Shown in pieces: positions 8,485 through 16,363 of a stretch of 48,602 nt of DNA (position 1 is its first letter; the number at the start of each line of letters is the position of its first letter). The notes below the pieces were generated by a model. The model saw only the letters and a program-made list of their open reading frames with translations. It was not told the DNA's origin and did not search any database. Location: positions 1-48,602 of the forward strand of contig JAJRCF010000022.1 of assembly GCA_028679075.1 (NCBI GenBank). Direction: 5' to 3'. The position numbers and the translations under genes are program-made. The DNA is from Methanoregula sp. Lineage in GTDB: Archaea > Halobacteriota > Methanomicrobia > Methanomicrobiales > Methanospirillaceae.

Positions 8485-9300
8485 TTAATACCCGGTCGCG
8501 TAATAGTACCCGTTCTCCTGCTTCACGTGTACGGGCACATCAAACAGGCTGCCGATGTGCTTGTCGGTCAGCAAAGATTCTTTTGGCCCATCCTGCACAA
8601 ACCGCCCGTTCTTCATGAGGATGACGCGGGAGATCTCCGGGATAATGTCCTGGAGGTTGTGGGTGACGAGGATGATACCGGTGCCTGACTGTGCGATCTT
8701 CCGGATCGTCTGCCGGAACGCATGGAGTGCATGGAGGTCGAGACTGTTGGTTGGTTCGTCAAGGATCAGGACCCTGGGATCGTGGACCATTGCCCTCCCG
8801 ATCAGGAAACGGCGGGCTTCTCCCGATGACATTTCCGTCATGGGACGGTCACAGATAGGACCGATCTCAAGGAATGTAATAATCTCGTCTGTCTTACGGT
8901 CCATCTCCGGGGCAATCTCGCGGTTGAAGAGCCCGATGCTGGAGAAGAATCCGGAGAGGATGACCTCACGACCGGTGATCTCCCGCGTGAAGGTGAACTG
9001 GAGATCGTTTGACACGACACCAAAGGCGGACCGCAGTTCAAAGACATCCCATATCTCCTTCCCGCAGATCCGGAATGTGACTTCGCCTCCATCAAGGCAG
9101 GGATAGAACTCCCGCATGATCGTTTTGATAAACGTTGATTTCCCCGCACCGTTCGGGCCGAGGATTGCCACGTTCTCACCCTGGCTGAGCGTGACCGACA
9201 GGGAATCAAGGACTTTCTTCTCCCCGTGAAAGACCGTGACGTTATCGAATTCCAGGAACGGGGACGCCTTGTCCTGTGCAGGGAGTGAGGTGAAATTCAT
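8485..9300 (-). CDS. ABC-family ATPase, ATP-binding subunit
   Basis: A 271-residue stand-alone nucleotide-binding domain. It shows Walker A (GPNGAGKST), a signature motif in the form SSGEARRFLIGRA, Walker B with D-loop (RVLILDEPTNSLDL) and the switch histidine (VTHNLQDI). The ATG at 9300 is chosen because sequence upstream of it in frame is not family-like. No membrane permease is nearby, so the partner is unknown; the layout is like ModF/YlmA-type ATPases found without permeases. It lies 37 bases downstream of the metallo-beta-lactamase/kinase-like gene on the same strand and probably belongs to the STAS-led operon. Confidence 0.85.
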   Translation of the reverse strand: MNFTSLPAQDKASPFLEFDNVTVFHGEKKVLDSLSVTLSQGENVAILGPNGAGKSTFIKTIMREFYPCLDGGEVTFRICGKEIWDVFELRSAFGVVSNDLQFTFTREITGREVILSGFFSSIGLFNREIAPEMDRKTDEIITFLEIGPICDRPMTEMSSGEARRFLIGRAMVHDPRVLILDEPTNSLDLHALHAFRQTIRKIAQSGTGIILVTHNLQDIIPEISRVILMKNGRFVQDGPKESLLTDKHIGSLFDVPVHVKQENGYYYATGY

Positions 9301-9337
9301 AGGGGTCGGTCTGTTGTGCGTCCGGTCACACGGGGTA

Positions 9338-11083
9338 TCAGATGACGCTGGTGACGGTGATCGTATAGCTGCGCATACCGGTGGCTTCGTTCCGGGTGCA
9401 CGAAAGGTTTCCGCCTGCCCGTTCAGTGAGCCCGGACAGGAACCGCAGGTTCTTGCGGTTGCCATCGTCCTCCGCAGAAGAGATATTGCCGGCGATGGTG
9501 ACACTCACATCAGGATCGTTCCTGGCAATACCGAGATTGATCGTATCCGAACCGGTCCCCACGAGGTCTTCCATGATGTACGTGAGGAGGTCGGTGAAAT
9601 GGTCCCGGTCAATGGCAACCGCCAGCGGGTGACGGTTCTCCAGCATGGTGAATTCCACGTCTTCGAGGAGGGGACGCGTCCCGATCCGTGCGAGCAGCAT
9701 GCGGGCAAATGCCTTCTCGTCATCTGCTGATGACATCACGTCCTCATCGGAACATACAGGGACCGAGAGACCGGCGACAAGCGTCTCGATGATTGTCGGG
9801 AGATCGACGACCGTAATCTCCTTGGGCGGTGTAAACCCGCGGAACATGGTGGTGTAGTCCGACAGGAGCCGGGCTGCACGGTTGACCAGGGTCGGGTCGA
9901 TGATATGGGCCAGTTCGTCTTTGTTGAATATGCGTTGCAGCTTGGCGACGACCTGTCCTGCCTTGAGGGCGAGATGGATCGAGACGCCGCCTCCCCGGTG
10001 GTGCTCCTCGGCAAAGAGACGGAACGCGTCCAGGAGTTCATCGATGGTGTCGCCGTTGATGAGCGTGTTCATCTCTTCGGCGATCTCGGACTCCCCCAGT
10101 TCATCCAGGACAAACGAGACATAGTACAGGCGTCCTGCCATGATCGTGAAGAGTTCGTTCACTTCCTCCATGCTGTCTTCGGCATAGGCAGCGGCCTGGA
10201 CCGCACGGTCCCGGTTGAGCTCGGCAATATTGGCAAGGGCAAGGGCGTCTCTTTTTATCACAGCGAGCGTCTTTACTGCATCCTCTGCAGGGATGAGGCG
10301 GCCGTGGCCGGGGCAGATCGTGGTGATCCCGCCGGCACTGAGGAGGGCCCCGATGCCCTCGAACGAGTGGATAAGGTCTTCCTGCGACCACCCGACAATG
10401 CCGGCAATGCCGGGATTTGCTGCAAAGAACAGGTCCCCGATAAAGAGGAGCGAACCGATCCGGATACAGATGCTGTCCGGGCTGTGCCCGGGTGTGTGGT
10501 AACAGTCGATTGAGGTCTCCTCTCCGAACACGATGGTCTCCCGGTCCGGGAGCAGGGATACGGGATTGGCCGGGGATACGGTTATAGTCAGGAGGCCGCC
10601 ATTTGGCAGGCAGATTTCAACCGGCAGGTCGGGATGATCCCTGCGGTCCGGTGACAGGATATGGTGGCCTACCCGCATCGGGCTGATGGTCGTACCCATG
10701 AGGTTTGCCTGTGTCATGCCACCGTCGCCGCGTTCAAGGGTGGAGGCACCGGTATCCTGGACCATCAGGACAGCCGCATCGGTATAGGCAAAGGCCGGGA
10801 TATTCTGGATCCCGTTGAAATGGTCAATATGGGCATGGGTGAGGATGACGAAGAACGGCCGCTCCTTCTCCCTCCGGCATTCCGTAACAACCTGCATGAG
10901 CTGTTCGGCCTGTTCGGGAAGGCCGCCCGGGTCGATCAGGAGAATGGCATCCGGCGTCTGGATGAGGTACGAGTTGGACGAGATCGTGTCGATCTTACGG
11001 ATAAGCGGGTAAATCTGTGCCCCGGCAGCTCCCGGGAGGGGCTGCCATTCATGAGAGACCAGTTGGGTGTTACCAGCCGGCAA
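9338..11083 (-). CDS. Metallo-beta-lactamase-fold protein with C-terminal histidine-kinase-like region
   Basis: The first ~290 residues form a complete metallo-beta-lactamase fold: THAHIDH (H83, H85, D87, H88), a later HTPGHS histidine, IGDLFF aspartate and CPGHGRL histidine. It could hydrolyse a thioester, lactone or phosphoester, or act as a redox flavo-type scaffold. The remaining ~290 residues are mainly helical and end with DRDHFTDLLTYIMEDLV...NLGIARND...TIAG, which looks like a degenerate kinase ATPase domain with a lost N-box asparagine. The only plausible start is TTG at 11083, with GAGG upstream; it overlaps the STAS gene by 14 bases, implying translational coupling. The combination suggests a regulatory output component of the adjacent STAS/RsbW-like genes. 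Confidence 0.78.
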   Translation of the reverse strand: MPAGNTQLVSHEWQPLPGAAGAQIYPLIRKIDTISSNSYLIQTPDAILLIDPGGLPEQAEQLMQVVTECRREKERPFFVILTHAHIDHFNGIQNIPAFAYTDAAVLMVQDTGASTLERGDGGMTQANLMGTTISPMRVGHHILSPDRRDHPDLPVEICLPNGGLLTITVSPANPVSLLPDRETIVFGEETSIDCYHTPGHSPDSICIRIGSLLFIGDLFFAANPGIAGIVGWSQEDLIHSFEGIGALLSAGGITTICPGHGRLIPAEDAVKTLAVIKRDALALANIAELNRDRAVQAAAYAEDSMEEVNELFTIMAGRLYYVSFVLDELGESEIAEEMNTLINGDTIDELLDAFRLFAEEHHRGGGVSIHLALKAGQVVAKLQRIFNKDELAHIIDPTLVNRAARLLSDYTTMFRGFTPPKEITVVDLPTIIETLVAGLSVPVCSDEDVMSSADDEKAFARMLLARIGTRPLLEDVEFTMLENRHPLAVAIDRDHFTDLLTYIMEDLVGTGSDTINLGIARNDPDVSVTIAGNISSAEDDGNRKNLRFLSGLTERAGGNLSCTRNEATGMRSYTITVTSVI

Positions 11084-11402
11084 GTGACTCTGCCTCGGAA
11101 GGATAGATCGAGAAGATCGATGTGAACCCTGCGAGTTTGAGGATCTTCAGGACTTCCGGCGAGAGACTGCAGATGCTGAACTTATCCCCGGGTGTCTTGA
11201 GTTTTTTCGCGGTTGCCAGAAGTACCCGGAGGCCCCCGCTGCTGATGTAGGATACCCCGGAAAAATTCAGCAGGACCTTTCGGTGGCCTGCATCGATCTC
11301 CTTGTTTATCGCCTGTTCGAGCAGTGGTGCGGTGGCGGTATCGACCCTGCCGGCAATGGAAAGTATGGTTGCGTTGTCTTTGTTGGTTGTGGTAATATCC
11401 AT
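11070..11402 (-). CDS. STAS-domain protein, anti-sigma-factor-antagonist type
   Basis: A 110-residue single STAS domain. It has the family order MDITTTNKDNATILSIAGRV, then DTATAPLLEQAIN, then VLLNFSGVSYISSGGLRVLL. The SSGG motif holds the serine that RsbW-type kinases phosphorylate in RsbV/SpoIIAA relatives. The ATG at 11402 is preceded by a G-rich Shine-Dalgarno. It is the first gene of a minus-strand unit (STAS, MBL/kinase-like, ABC ATPase) and is divergent from the RsbW-like kinase gene, with about 150 bases between the two starts. In bacteria such a pair controls a sigma factor; archaea have none, so the target here must be something else. Confidence 0.9.
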   Translation of the reverse strand: MDITTTNKDNATILSIAGRVDTATAPLLEQAINKEIDAGHRKVLLNFSGVSYISSGGLRVLLATAKKLKTPGDKFSICSLSPEVLKILKLAGFTSIFSIYPSEAESLAGW

Positions 11403-11552
11403 GATGATCCCCCCACACAATGTGTAAAAAATTCTGAAGAAATGTCAGTGTTTGAAAAAGATAATGGTATCCCTGTGCGGCGATTTGGGCATCCTTATGA
11501 GGGAATGCGATCAATGCGTACCTGACAGTCATGGCAGCCAGGGGGGTATAAG

Positions 11553-11972
11553 ATGCCGGAGAGATTGCTGACGCTGACACTCAGATCAGATATCAACGAG
11601 ATCCCCCGGCTTTCAACAGAACTCCATACCCTCATGCAGGACCATGGTTTTTCTGAAGAGGATATTCTCGATACCCAGCTTGCCATTGAGGAAGCAGTGA
11701 CCAATATCATTATACACGGGTATAAGGACGGGAATGGCAACGTCCTTGTCCTGTGCAGGGCGAACACGGGGACCATCGAGATCCGGCTTGAAGACCGTGC
11801 TGTTCCGTTCAACCCCCTTACCCTTCCGACACCCGACATGGACGGGGATATTGAGGACCGGAAGATCGGTGGACTGGGCTTCTTCCTGATCCGGCAGGTC
11901 ATGGATGAGATCCTTTACCGGTACGAGGACGGGAAGAATATCCTCACCATGATCAAACGAAAAACAGACTGA
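11553..11972 (+). CDS. RsbW/SpoIIAB-like serine kinase (HATPase_c)
   Basis: A 139-residue GHKL ATPase of the anti-sigma-factor type. The N box is EEAVTNIIIHGY, the G1 box region is LEDRAVPFNP (the usual DxGxPF is degenerate) and the G2 box is GGLGFFLIRQVMDE. There is no histidine dimerisation domain, as expected for RsbW relatives that phosphorylate serine in STAS partners. It is flanked by STAS genes on both sides: a divergent single-domain STAS gene and a convergent larger STAS protein whose stop is only 11 bases away. This arrangement predicts that the kinase binds and phosphorylates one or both STAS proteins. Confidence 0.88.
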   Translation: MPERLLTLTLRSDINEIPRLSTELHTLMQDHGFSEEDILDTQLAIEEAVTNIIIHGYKDGNGNVLVLCRANTGTIEIRLEDRAVPFNPLTLPTPDMDGDIEDRKIGGLGFFLIRQVMDEILYRYEDGKNILTMIKRKTD

Positions 11973-11982
11973 GTGGTTTTTT

Positions 11983-13293
11983 TCAGGGTTCGCGCTGGAT
12001 ATCCTGAATATAGGCAATGCCGATCTTTGCCTTGCGCAGCCTCGTGGAATCGAGCAGGTGGCGCATGTCTACAAATTCCCCGTCCGTGACGATCTTTTTT
12101 ACCTGCATGTTCAGGTCAAGGGTTGGATCGTAGGGGATGTTCCTGAAGACCACGCCATGGTTGTGGAGGTACATCCCTTTTCCCGCACCCGTGTTCAGGG
12201 GATTTGCATAATACAGGGAATCAAGGTTTTCCGGGTTGAACCCGGAGAGATCAGTGCCGAGATCGATACCGATACCAAAACTCACCAGCGTATCGCCCTG
12301 GTATGACGTACCGCTGTCGGACGCCATCCATTCGTGGGCATGGGATGGGGCCATGATCGACTCCCCCTTTTTGAGTCCGGACCCGGCGATCGGGGCCTTC
12401 TTCAGCCCGGAACTGGCAAAACCGGAGAGGACTCCCCACATGGTCACGGCAACAACGCCGTGGTAGGTCTTGATCCGGTCCCGTGCCGACGAGAAGATGA
12501 CCTTGTAGATATCGGATATGCTCACTCCTTTTGGATTGGTCGTGTCAAGGGTGAGGTATTCATTGAAGGGGCCGTCGAGCGTGATGTTGAACCCGGTATA
12601 TACCGGCAGGTCGCTCTCTGAGGTACTCCCCGGTGTCAGGAAGTCCGGTGTACTGTTGCCATCGGTCGGGAGCCAGACCATCGATCCGTACAGCGTGATC
12701 ATCTCCCCGAGGAGGGGAAGGGCATCCTTTGCGTCAGCACCCAGGGCCCCGAGGCCCAGGGAATAAGTAACCTCGGAGAATTTTTTCATCCTGATATCGG
12801 ATTCGGTGATCGTTGCATGGAATACCTTGCCAAGGTCACCGGTAACACGGAGGGCCGGGGATTTGGTCATCCAGCCGGGCTCAATCGTCAGGCTGACGCC
12901 GTCTTCGATGATCTTTTTGTAAAAGAGTTCGTTGAAGAGGGACGGGTTTTTACGTTTTTTGTTTATGTCCGCTACTGCCTCCCCGGTTGTAGGATACAGG
13001 GGAATGACCGTGGAAAAACCTGCCATGTCGAGCACTTTTTTTGGGTACTCCCCGACTGCAGAGAGGCCAAACTTCCCGCCCCGGCGTTTCAGTTCCTTCT
13101 GCAGGCCGATGAATACACGTATGCCCCCGCTGCTCAGGTAGGGGGCGTCGGCCATATCAATAACCAGTTCCTTGTCATCGTCATTCAGTTCCTCGCGGGC
13201 CCAGTTGTCGAGCTGCTGCGCCCCGAACGCGTCGAGCCTCCCGTTGACAAAAAAAACAAGGACCCCGTCCCTTCTCTCGCTCCTGGCTTCCAT
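11983..13293 (-). CDS. STAS domain fused to a large unknown domain
   Basis: Residues 1 to about 110 form a second STAS domain (GVLVFFVNGRLDAFGAQQLD, then LVIDMADAPYLSSGGIRVFI), with the SSGG phosphorylation site retained. A further ~320 residues are not recognised. They are rich in beta-strand-like and glycine-rich segments (for example VTMWGVLSGFASSGL, GTSYQGDTLVSFGIGID) and carry several His residues (APSHAHEW, MYLHNHGVVF). No membrane segments are evident. AGGAGA precedes the ATG. The protein converges with the RsbW-like kinase gene. By context it is probably a phosphorylation-controlled effector or sensor of the partner-switching set; the effector activity cannot be named. Confidence 0.75.
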   Translation of the reverse strand: MEARSERRDGVLVFFVNGRLDAFGAQQLDNWAREELNDDDKELVIDMADAPYLSSGGIRVFIGLQKELKRRGGKFGLSAVGEYPKKVLDMAGFSTVIPLYPTTGEAVADINKKRKNPSLFNELFYKKIIEDGVSLTIEPGWMTKSPALRVTGDLGKVFHATITESDIRMKKFSEVTYSLGLGALGADAKDALPLLGEMITLYGSMVWLPTDGNSTPDFLTPGSTSESDLPVYTGFNITLDGPFNEYLTLDTTNPKGVSISDIYKVIFSSARDRIKTYHGVVAVTMWGVLSGFASSGLKKAPIAGSGLKKGESIMAPSHAHEWMASDSGTSYQGDTLVSFGIGIDLGTDLSGFNPENLDSLYYANPLNTGAGKGMYLHNHGVVFRNIPYDPTLDLNMQVKKIVTDGEFVDMRHLLDSTRLRKAKIGIAYIQDIQREP

Positions 13294-13417
13294 AGAATTG
13301 TGTCTCCTGAAAGGTAGTATTGTCTGCAGCCTTTTTATAAGGTTGGGAGTCCTGCCCAGGCGTCGTTACGGGCGCCCGGCTTGAAGCATTTATATGCCCG
13401 GACCCCGCAACAGCTCC

Positions 13418-13642
13418 ATGGATCTTTCAATGGTGAAACGTGCGGCGGAGATCATTGTTGTCCTCCTCTGTGCAATCCTTGTCGCGAACACGGTCTCAAA
13501 TATGCTGATGAACCTGTCCGGCCTTGGCGGTCCCGTCGGGTTCATTGCCGGTTTTGTTGTGTATGCTGCCGTATTTTTCGGCATGCTGTACTTCTTTGAG
13601 CGGTTCTTTAAGATCACAATATTCCGGTTTCGCGGAAGGTGA
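13418..13642 (+). CDS. Small two-helix membrane protein
   Basis: A 74-residue hypothetical membrane protein with two hydrophobic stretches: AAEIIVVLLCAILVANTVS and VGFIAGFVVYAAVFFGMLYF. The C terminus is short and basic (FKITIFRFRGR). The ATG at 13418 is preferred over one at 13394 because a TATA box (TTTATATG) lies at about 13389-13396, placing the transcript start near 13415 and making a leaderless message likely. It stands alone between the STAS fusion gene and a convergent HdeD-like gene. The function is unknown. Confidence 0.6.
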   Translation: MDLSMVKRAAEIIVVLLCAILVANTVSNMLMNLSGLGGPVGFIAGFVVYAAVFFGMLYFFERFFKITIFRFRGR

Positions 13643-13743
13643 GGAGCCGGATTTATTATTTTTTTCTAACACTCCACGAAGACCAACCATTTTATCCGCA
13701 ACCGGTCGTCACCGGCGCAATGAAAAAAGAGATTAAGAGAATT

Positions 13744-14313
13744 TCACGCCTTTACGGCATCCGTGCACTTCTTTGCGGTAAATGCAACAAAAATTGAGCA
13801 GAGCCCCATCACAATGGCAAATCCACCTGCAACGAACGGCAGGAGGATGATTGTAGTTAATGGATTGAAGAGGAGGACAATGCCGAAGATCAGGCTGATG
13901 ATACCGAGAACACCGTTGCCCCAGTCCTTCTTGGTAAACGCCTGGAAGAGGTGGGCTGCTCCCACGAAACATGCCCAGAAGGCGATGAAGATAACAAAGA
14001 ATCCCAGAATGAATGCGGTAGCGTACAGCGGTTTGAGCAGGATCAGGATACCTGCGATGATGTTTATGACTGCAAGGAAGATCTTCCAGCCCATGTTGCT
14101 CCTGTCAACTGCAAGGCTTGCAAGGGCGAAGATACCGCCCACGAGCCACCATGCTCCCATGAACGTGATGAGGATTTCTGTTGTCAGAACCGGGGTGAAG
14201 AGGAATGCGGCCCCGAGGAGCAGTGCAAGGATCCCCCAGAGGAGGAGGAGCCACCAGGGAAATAGTTTCATATCGATCATCGTGGTATCGGTAATTGAGA
14301 TGTCTTCAGTCAT
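13744..14313 (-). CDS. HdeD/DUF308-family membrane protein
   Basis: A 189-residue integral membrane protein with about six hydrophobic segments in three pairs, as in the HdeD (DUF308) family. Typical family text includes WWLLLLWGILALLLGAAFLF near the start, GAWWLVGGIFALASL, GWKIFLAVINIIAGILILLK and GIISLIFGIVLLFNPL. In enterobacteria HdeD is linked to acid resistance; in archaea the role is unknown. It reads leftward and faces the small two-helix gene. A second member of the same family lies at 15747-16319, on the other side of a multi-pass membrane gene. Confidence 0.82.
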   Translation of the reverse strand: MTEDISITDTTMIDMKLFPWWLLLLWGILALLLGAAFLFTPVLTTEILITFMGAWWLVGGIFALASLAVDRSNMGWKIFLAVINIIAGILILLKPLYATAFILGFFVIFIAFWACFVGAAHLFQAFTKKDWGNGVLGIISLIFGIVLLFNPLTTIILLPFVAGGFAIVMGLCSIFVAFTAKKCTDAVKA

Positions 14314-14391
14314 ACAATCATTTCCGGTCTAAAATGCCCTGATATAGTATTTCTATCATTCGTTTTTTACCGGGATCGTCTGGTGTCCCGA

Positions 14392-15477
14392 TCAGGTTTT
14401 TTTGATGTAGCCTTTGATCGCGGTCAGGGTGGTACTGTCCATCATCACGGAGAAGTCAAGGTCGATGACGTACACGGGAAACGCCCCGAGGAGGGAATTT
14501 CTCCGGATCTGGTAGATCCGGGATTCCAGGAGCCTTGAGGTCACCTCATATCGCTGCTCGGGACTTCCCGGTGAGCCGGGAGTGTTTTCAACGATATCCC
14601 GTGCAAGGCAGCGGAGCACATTCTCCCGGTGCTCCATCAGGCGCTCCGCCATCTTCCGGCTCGTGTTCCCGTGGATGGAGCGGATGATGAAATACTGGCT
14701 TGCTGCAAGGATACCCAGCGGGAGGAACAGGTATGCGAGGCTGGTCAGCCCGGATTCCGAGAGGAACACGTTGAGCGTGAGACCCGGCAGGAGGATGATC
14801 GTTGTCAGGAAGATGAATACAACGATGAGAAAACCGGTAAGGAAAAGGAGCGAGATAATCCATGGGGGAAGCTCGCGGGAGAGGCGGGTCCTGACAAGAT
14901 CGATATTGTCGGCAAATGCGGTGGTGAAGGGCTCGACTTTCCAGATGATGCCATAAAAAATGATGATGATCGCCGACTGGACAATGACGAAGAGGGTGAT
15001 ATCGGGGGGCAGCCCGGTCTGCCACGCGATCAGGGTGAATGCGATATCCACCGAGAAGAGCAGGCTGATTGAAAACGTGAGTGTCCGGCAGTTCATGAAG
15101 AACGTGTTGATGAAGATCCGGGTGAACTGGCGGGTCCCGGAGGTGATGCCATTATCCCAGAGCCATGCATGGAACCTGGCAATTTCCGGCTTCTTGAAAT
15201 CCGCGGCTTGCGGGTTCGTCGGGATGAGGAGGGTGATGAAATAGAACATATTGAGATAGAAACTGGCAGCAACGAACAGGAATATGTAATCGGGCCGGGT
15301 CACGAGGAAGAGGAAATTTGTCAGGAAACAGAGACCCAAGATCCCCCGCTGAAGGGCACGGGGTTCGTGCCCGGCGAAAAGCTCACGGTGGCTGGTCTCG
15401 GCAGCGGATAATTCACGGCCAATGATCTCACCGAGTGATACCGGGGTGCCGGAAGTGACGGGATTTTCTGGTGGCAT
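14392..15477 (-). CDS. Multi-pass membrane protein of unknown function
   Basis: A 361-residue protein with about six membrane segments (for example GILGLCFLTNFLFLV, IFLFVAASFYLNMFYFITLL, SLLFLTGFLIVVFIFLTTII and SLAYLFLPLGILAASQYF). The N terminus is a cytoplasmic-looking segment of about 45 residues. The C-terminal ~110 residues are soluble and helical (SRKMAERLMEHRENVLRCL...) and end in a short hydrophobic strand, AFPVYVIDLDFSVMM. I do not recognise the family. The ATG at 15477 is preferred over an in-frame TTG five codons upstream. The two flanking HdeD-like genes suggest a membrane-stress neighbourhood, but no direct evidence links them. Confidence 0.68.
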   Translation of the reverse strand: MPPENPVTSGTPVSLGEIIGRELSAAETSHRELFAGHEPRALQRGILGLCFLTNFLFLVTRPDYIFLFVAASFYLNMFYFITLLIPTNPQAADFKKPEIARFHAWLWDNGITSGTRQFTRIFINTFFMNCRTLTFSISLLFSVDIAFTLIAWQTGLPPDITLFVIVQSAIIIIFYGIIWKVEPFTTAFADNIDLVRTRLSRELPPWIISLLFLTGFLIVVFIFLTTIILLPGLTLNVFLSESGLTSLAYLFLPLGILAASQYFIIRSIHGNTSRKMAERLMEHRENVLRCLARDIVENTPGSPGSPEQRYEVTSRLLESRIYQIRRNSLLGAFPVYVIDLDFSVMMDSTTLTAIKGYIKKT

Positions 15478-15746
15478 GGGAGTCGGGGACAAACATTACA
15501 CCCGCCTTGAGGTCCGGGAGGAAATAATTCCGCTTACGCTCTCTCACCAGATTATTGATCTCCGATAATAAGTACACATCGTTTGCCGGGATATTTTTGA
15601 GCAGTGAATAACCGGGAATTCCGTATGTGGGGTTCCCTCATCCTCCCCCGGATAAACGCATGACTGGACAGTATGCATTTTGTAGTTGTATTACCAAATG
15701 AAGTGTAGGAAACGCGTGGACCGCGGGGACCACGCTGGTGAATTCT

Positions 15747-16319
15747 ATGTTTGACAAAAAAACATCGTGCCTCTTCCGGGGTATGGTTGGAATAATTTTC
15801 GGGTTTTTGGCCTTGTTGCTCCCCGGGCCCATGCTGGGAGCGTTCTATGGATTTTTCTGGCTGCTGGTCATCCTCGGCATTGTTCTCTTCGTCTTCCTTG
15901 CCATTACGGGGAAAGGCGACGAGTCGATGCTCTGGTTCGGTATCGCAGCAGCATTGCTGGTCGTGGGGGTCATCTCGTTCCTCTATTCCGGTTTTGTTGC
16001 CATCCTGTTCATCCTGATCATTGCAGCTGTCGCGATCTATAACGGCTTCACCGACATCACACTCGCGCTCACGCACCCGAAAACCAAATATGTCCTTATC
16101 CCCGGCATGATCCTGACCGGCTTTGCTCTTCTTGGCATCCTGTTCTATTATTTCCCGGGTTTTAAGGATAACCTCATCCTCTCGGTCATGGGTACGTTTG
16201 CGCTGGCATTCGGGGTGTTCTCCGTCCTGCTCGGGTTCTACAAATCCGAAGACGATGGGAGCGATGGACCCTCCCGGACCACCGCATGCACCACCCACAA
16301 GTACGGTGGGAGAAAATAA
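15747..16319 (+). CDS. HdeD/DUF308-like membrane protein
   Basis: A 190-residue membrane protein with about six hydrophobic segments, beginning MFDKKTSCLFRGMVGIIFGF and including FYGFFWLLVILGIVLFVFLA and ILFILIIAAVAIYNGFTDI. The pattern of paired short helices matches the HdeD-like family, and it is a distant paralog of the gene at 13744. The ATG at 15747 follows a GGTGA Shine-Dalgarno; a GTG three codons earlier is less likely. The soluble tail (SEDDGSDGPSRTTACTTHKY) is short and polar. It is followed 44 bases later by the geranylgeranyl reductase gene. Confidence 0.72.
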   Translation: MFDKKTSCLFRGMVGIIFGFLALLLPGPMLGAFYGFFWLLVILGIVLFVFLAITGKGDESMLWFGIAAALLVVGVISFLYSGFVAILFILIIAAVAIYNGFTDITLALTHPKTKYVLIPGMILTGFALLGILFYYFPGFKDNLILSVMGTFALAFGVFSVLLGFYKSEDDGSDGPSRTTACTTHKYGGRK

Positions 16320-16363
16320 TTCCCGTCCCTTTCTTTTTGTAACGGGACCCGTTCCCTTCCCGT

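Noticed and set aside
9301..9504. 68-residue N-terminal extension of the ABC ATPase frame
   Set aside because: It overlaps the MBL gene end in another frame and has no family character; ATG 9300 begins the domain.
13394..13417. Upstream ATG for the two-helix membrane protein
   Set aside because: It overlaps the TATA box TTTATATG, which points to transcription starting near 13415 and so to the ATG at 13418.
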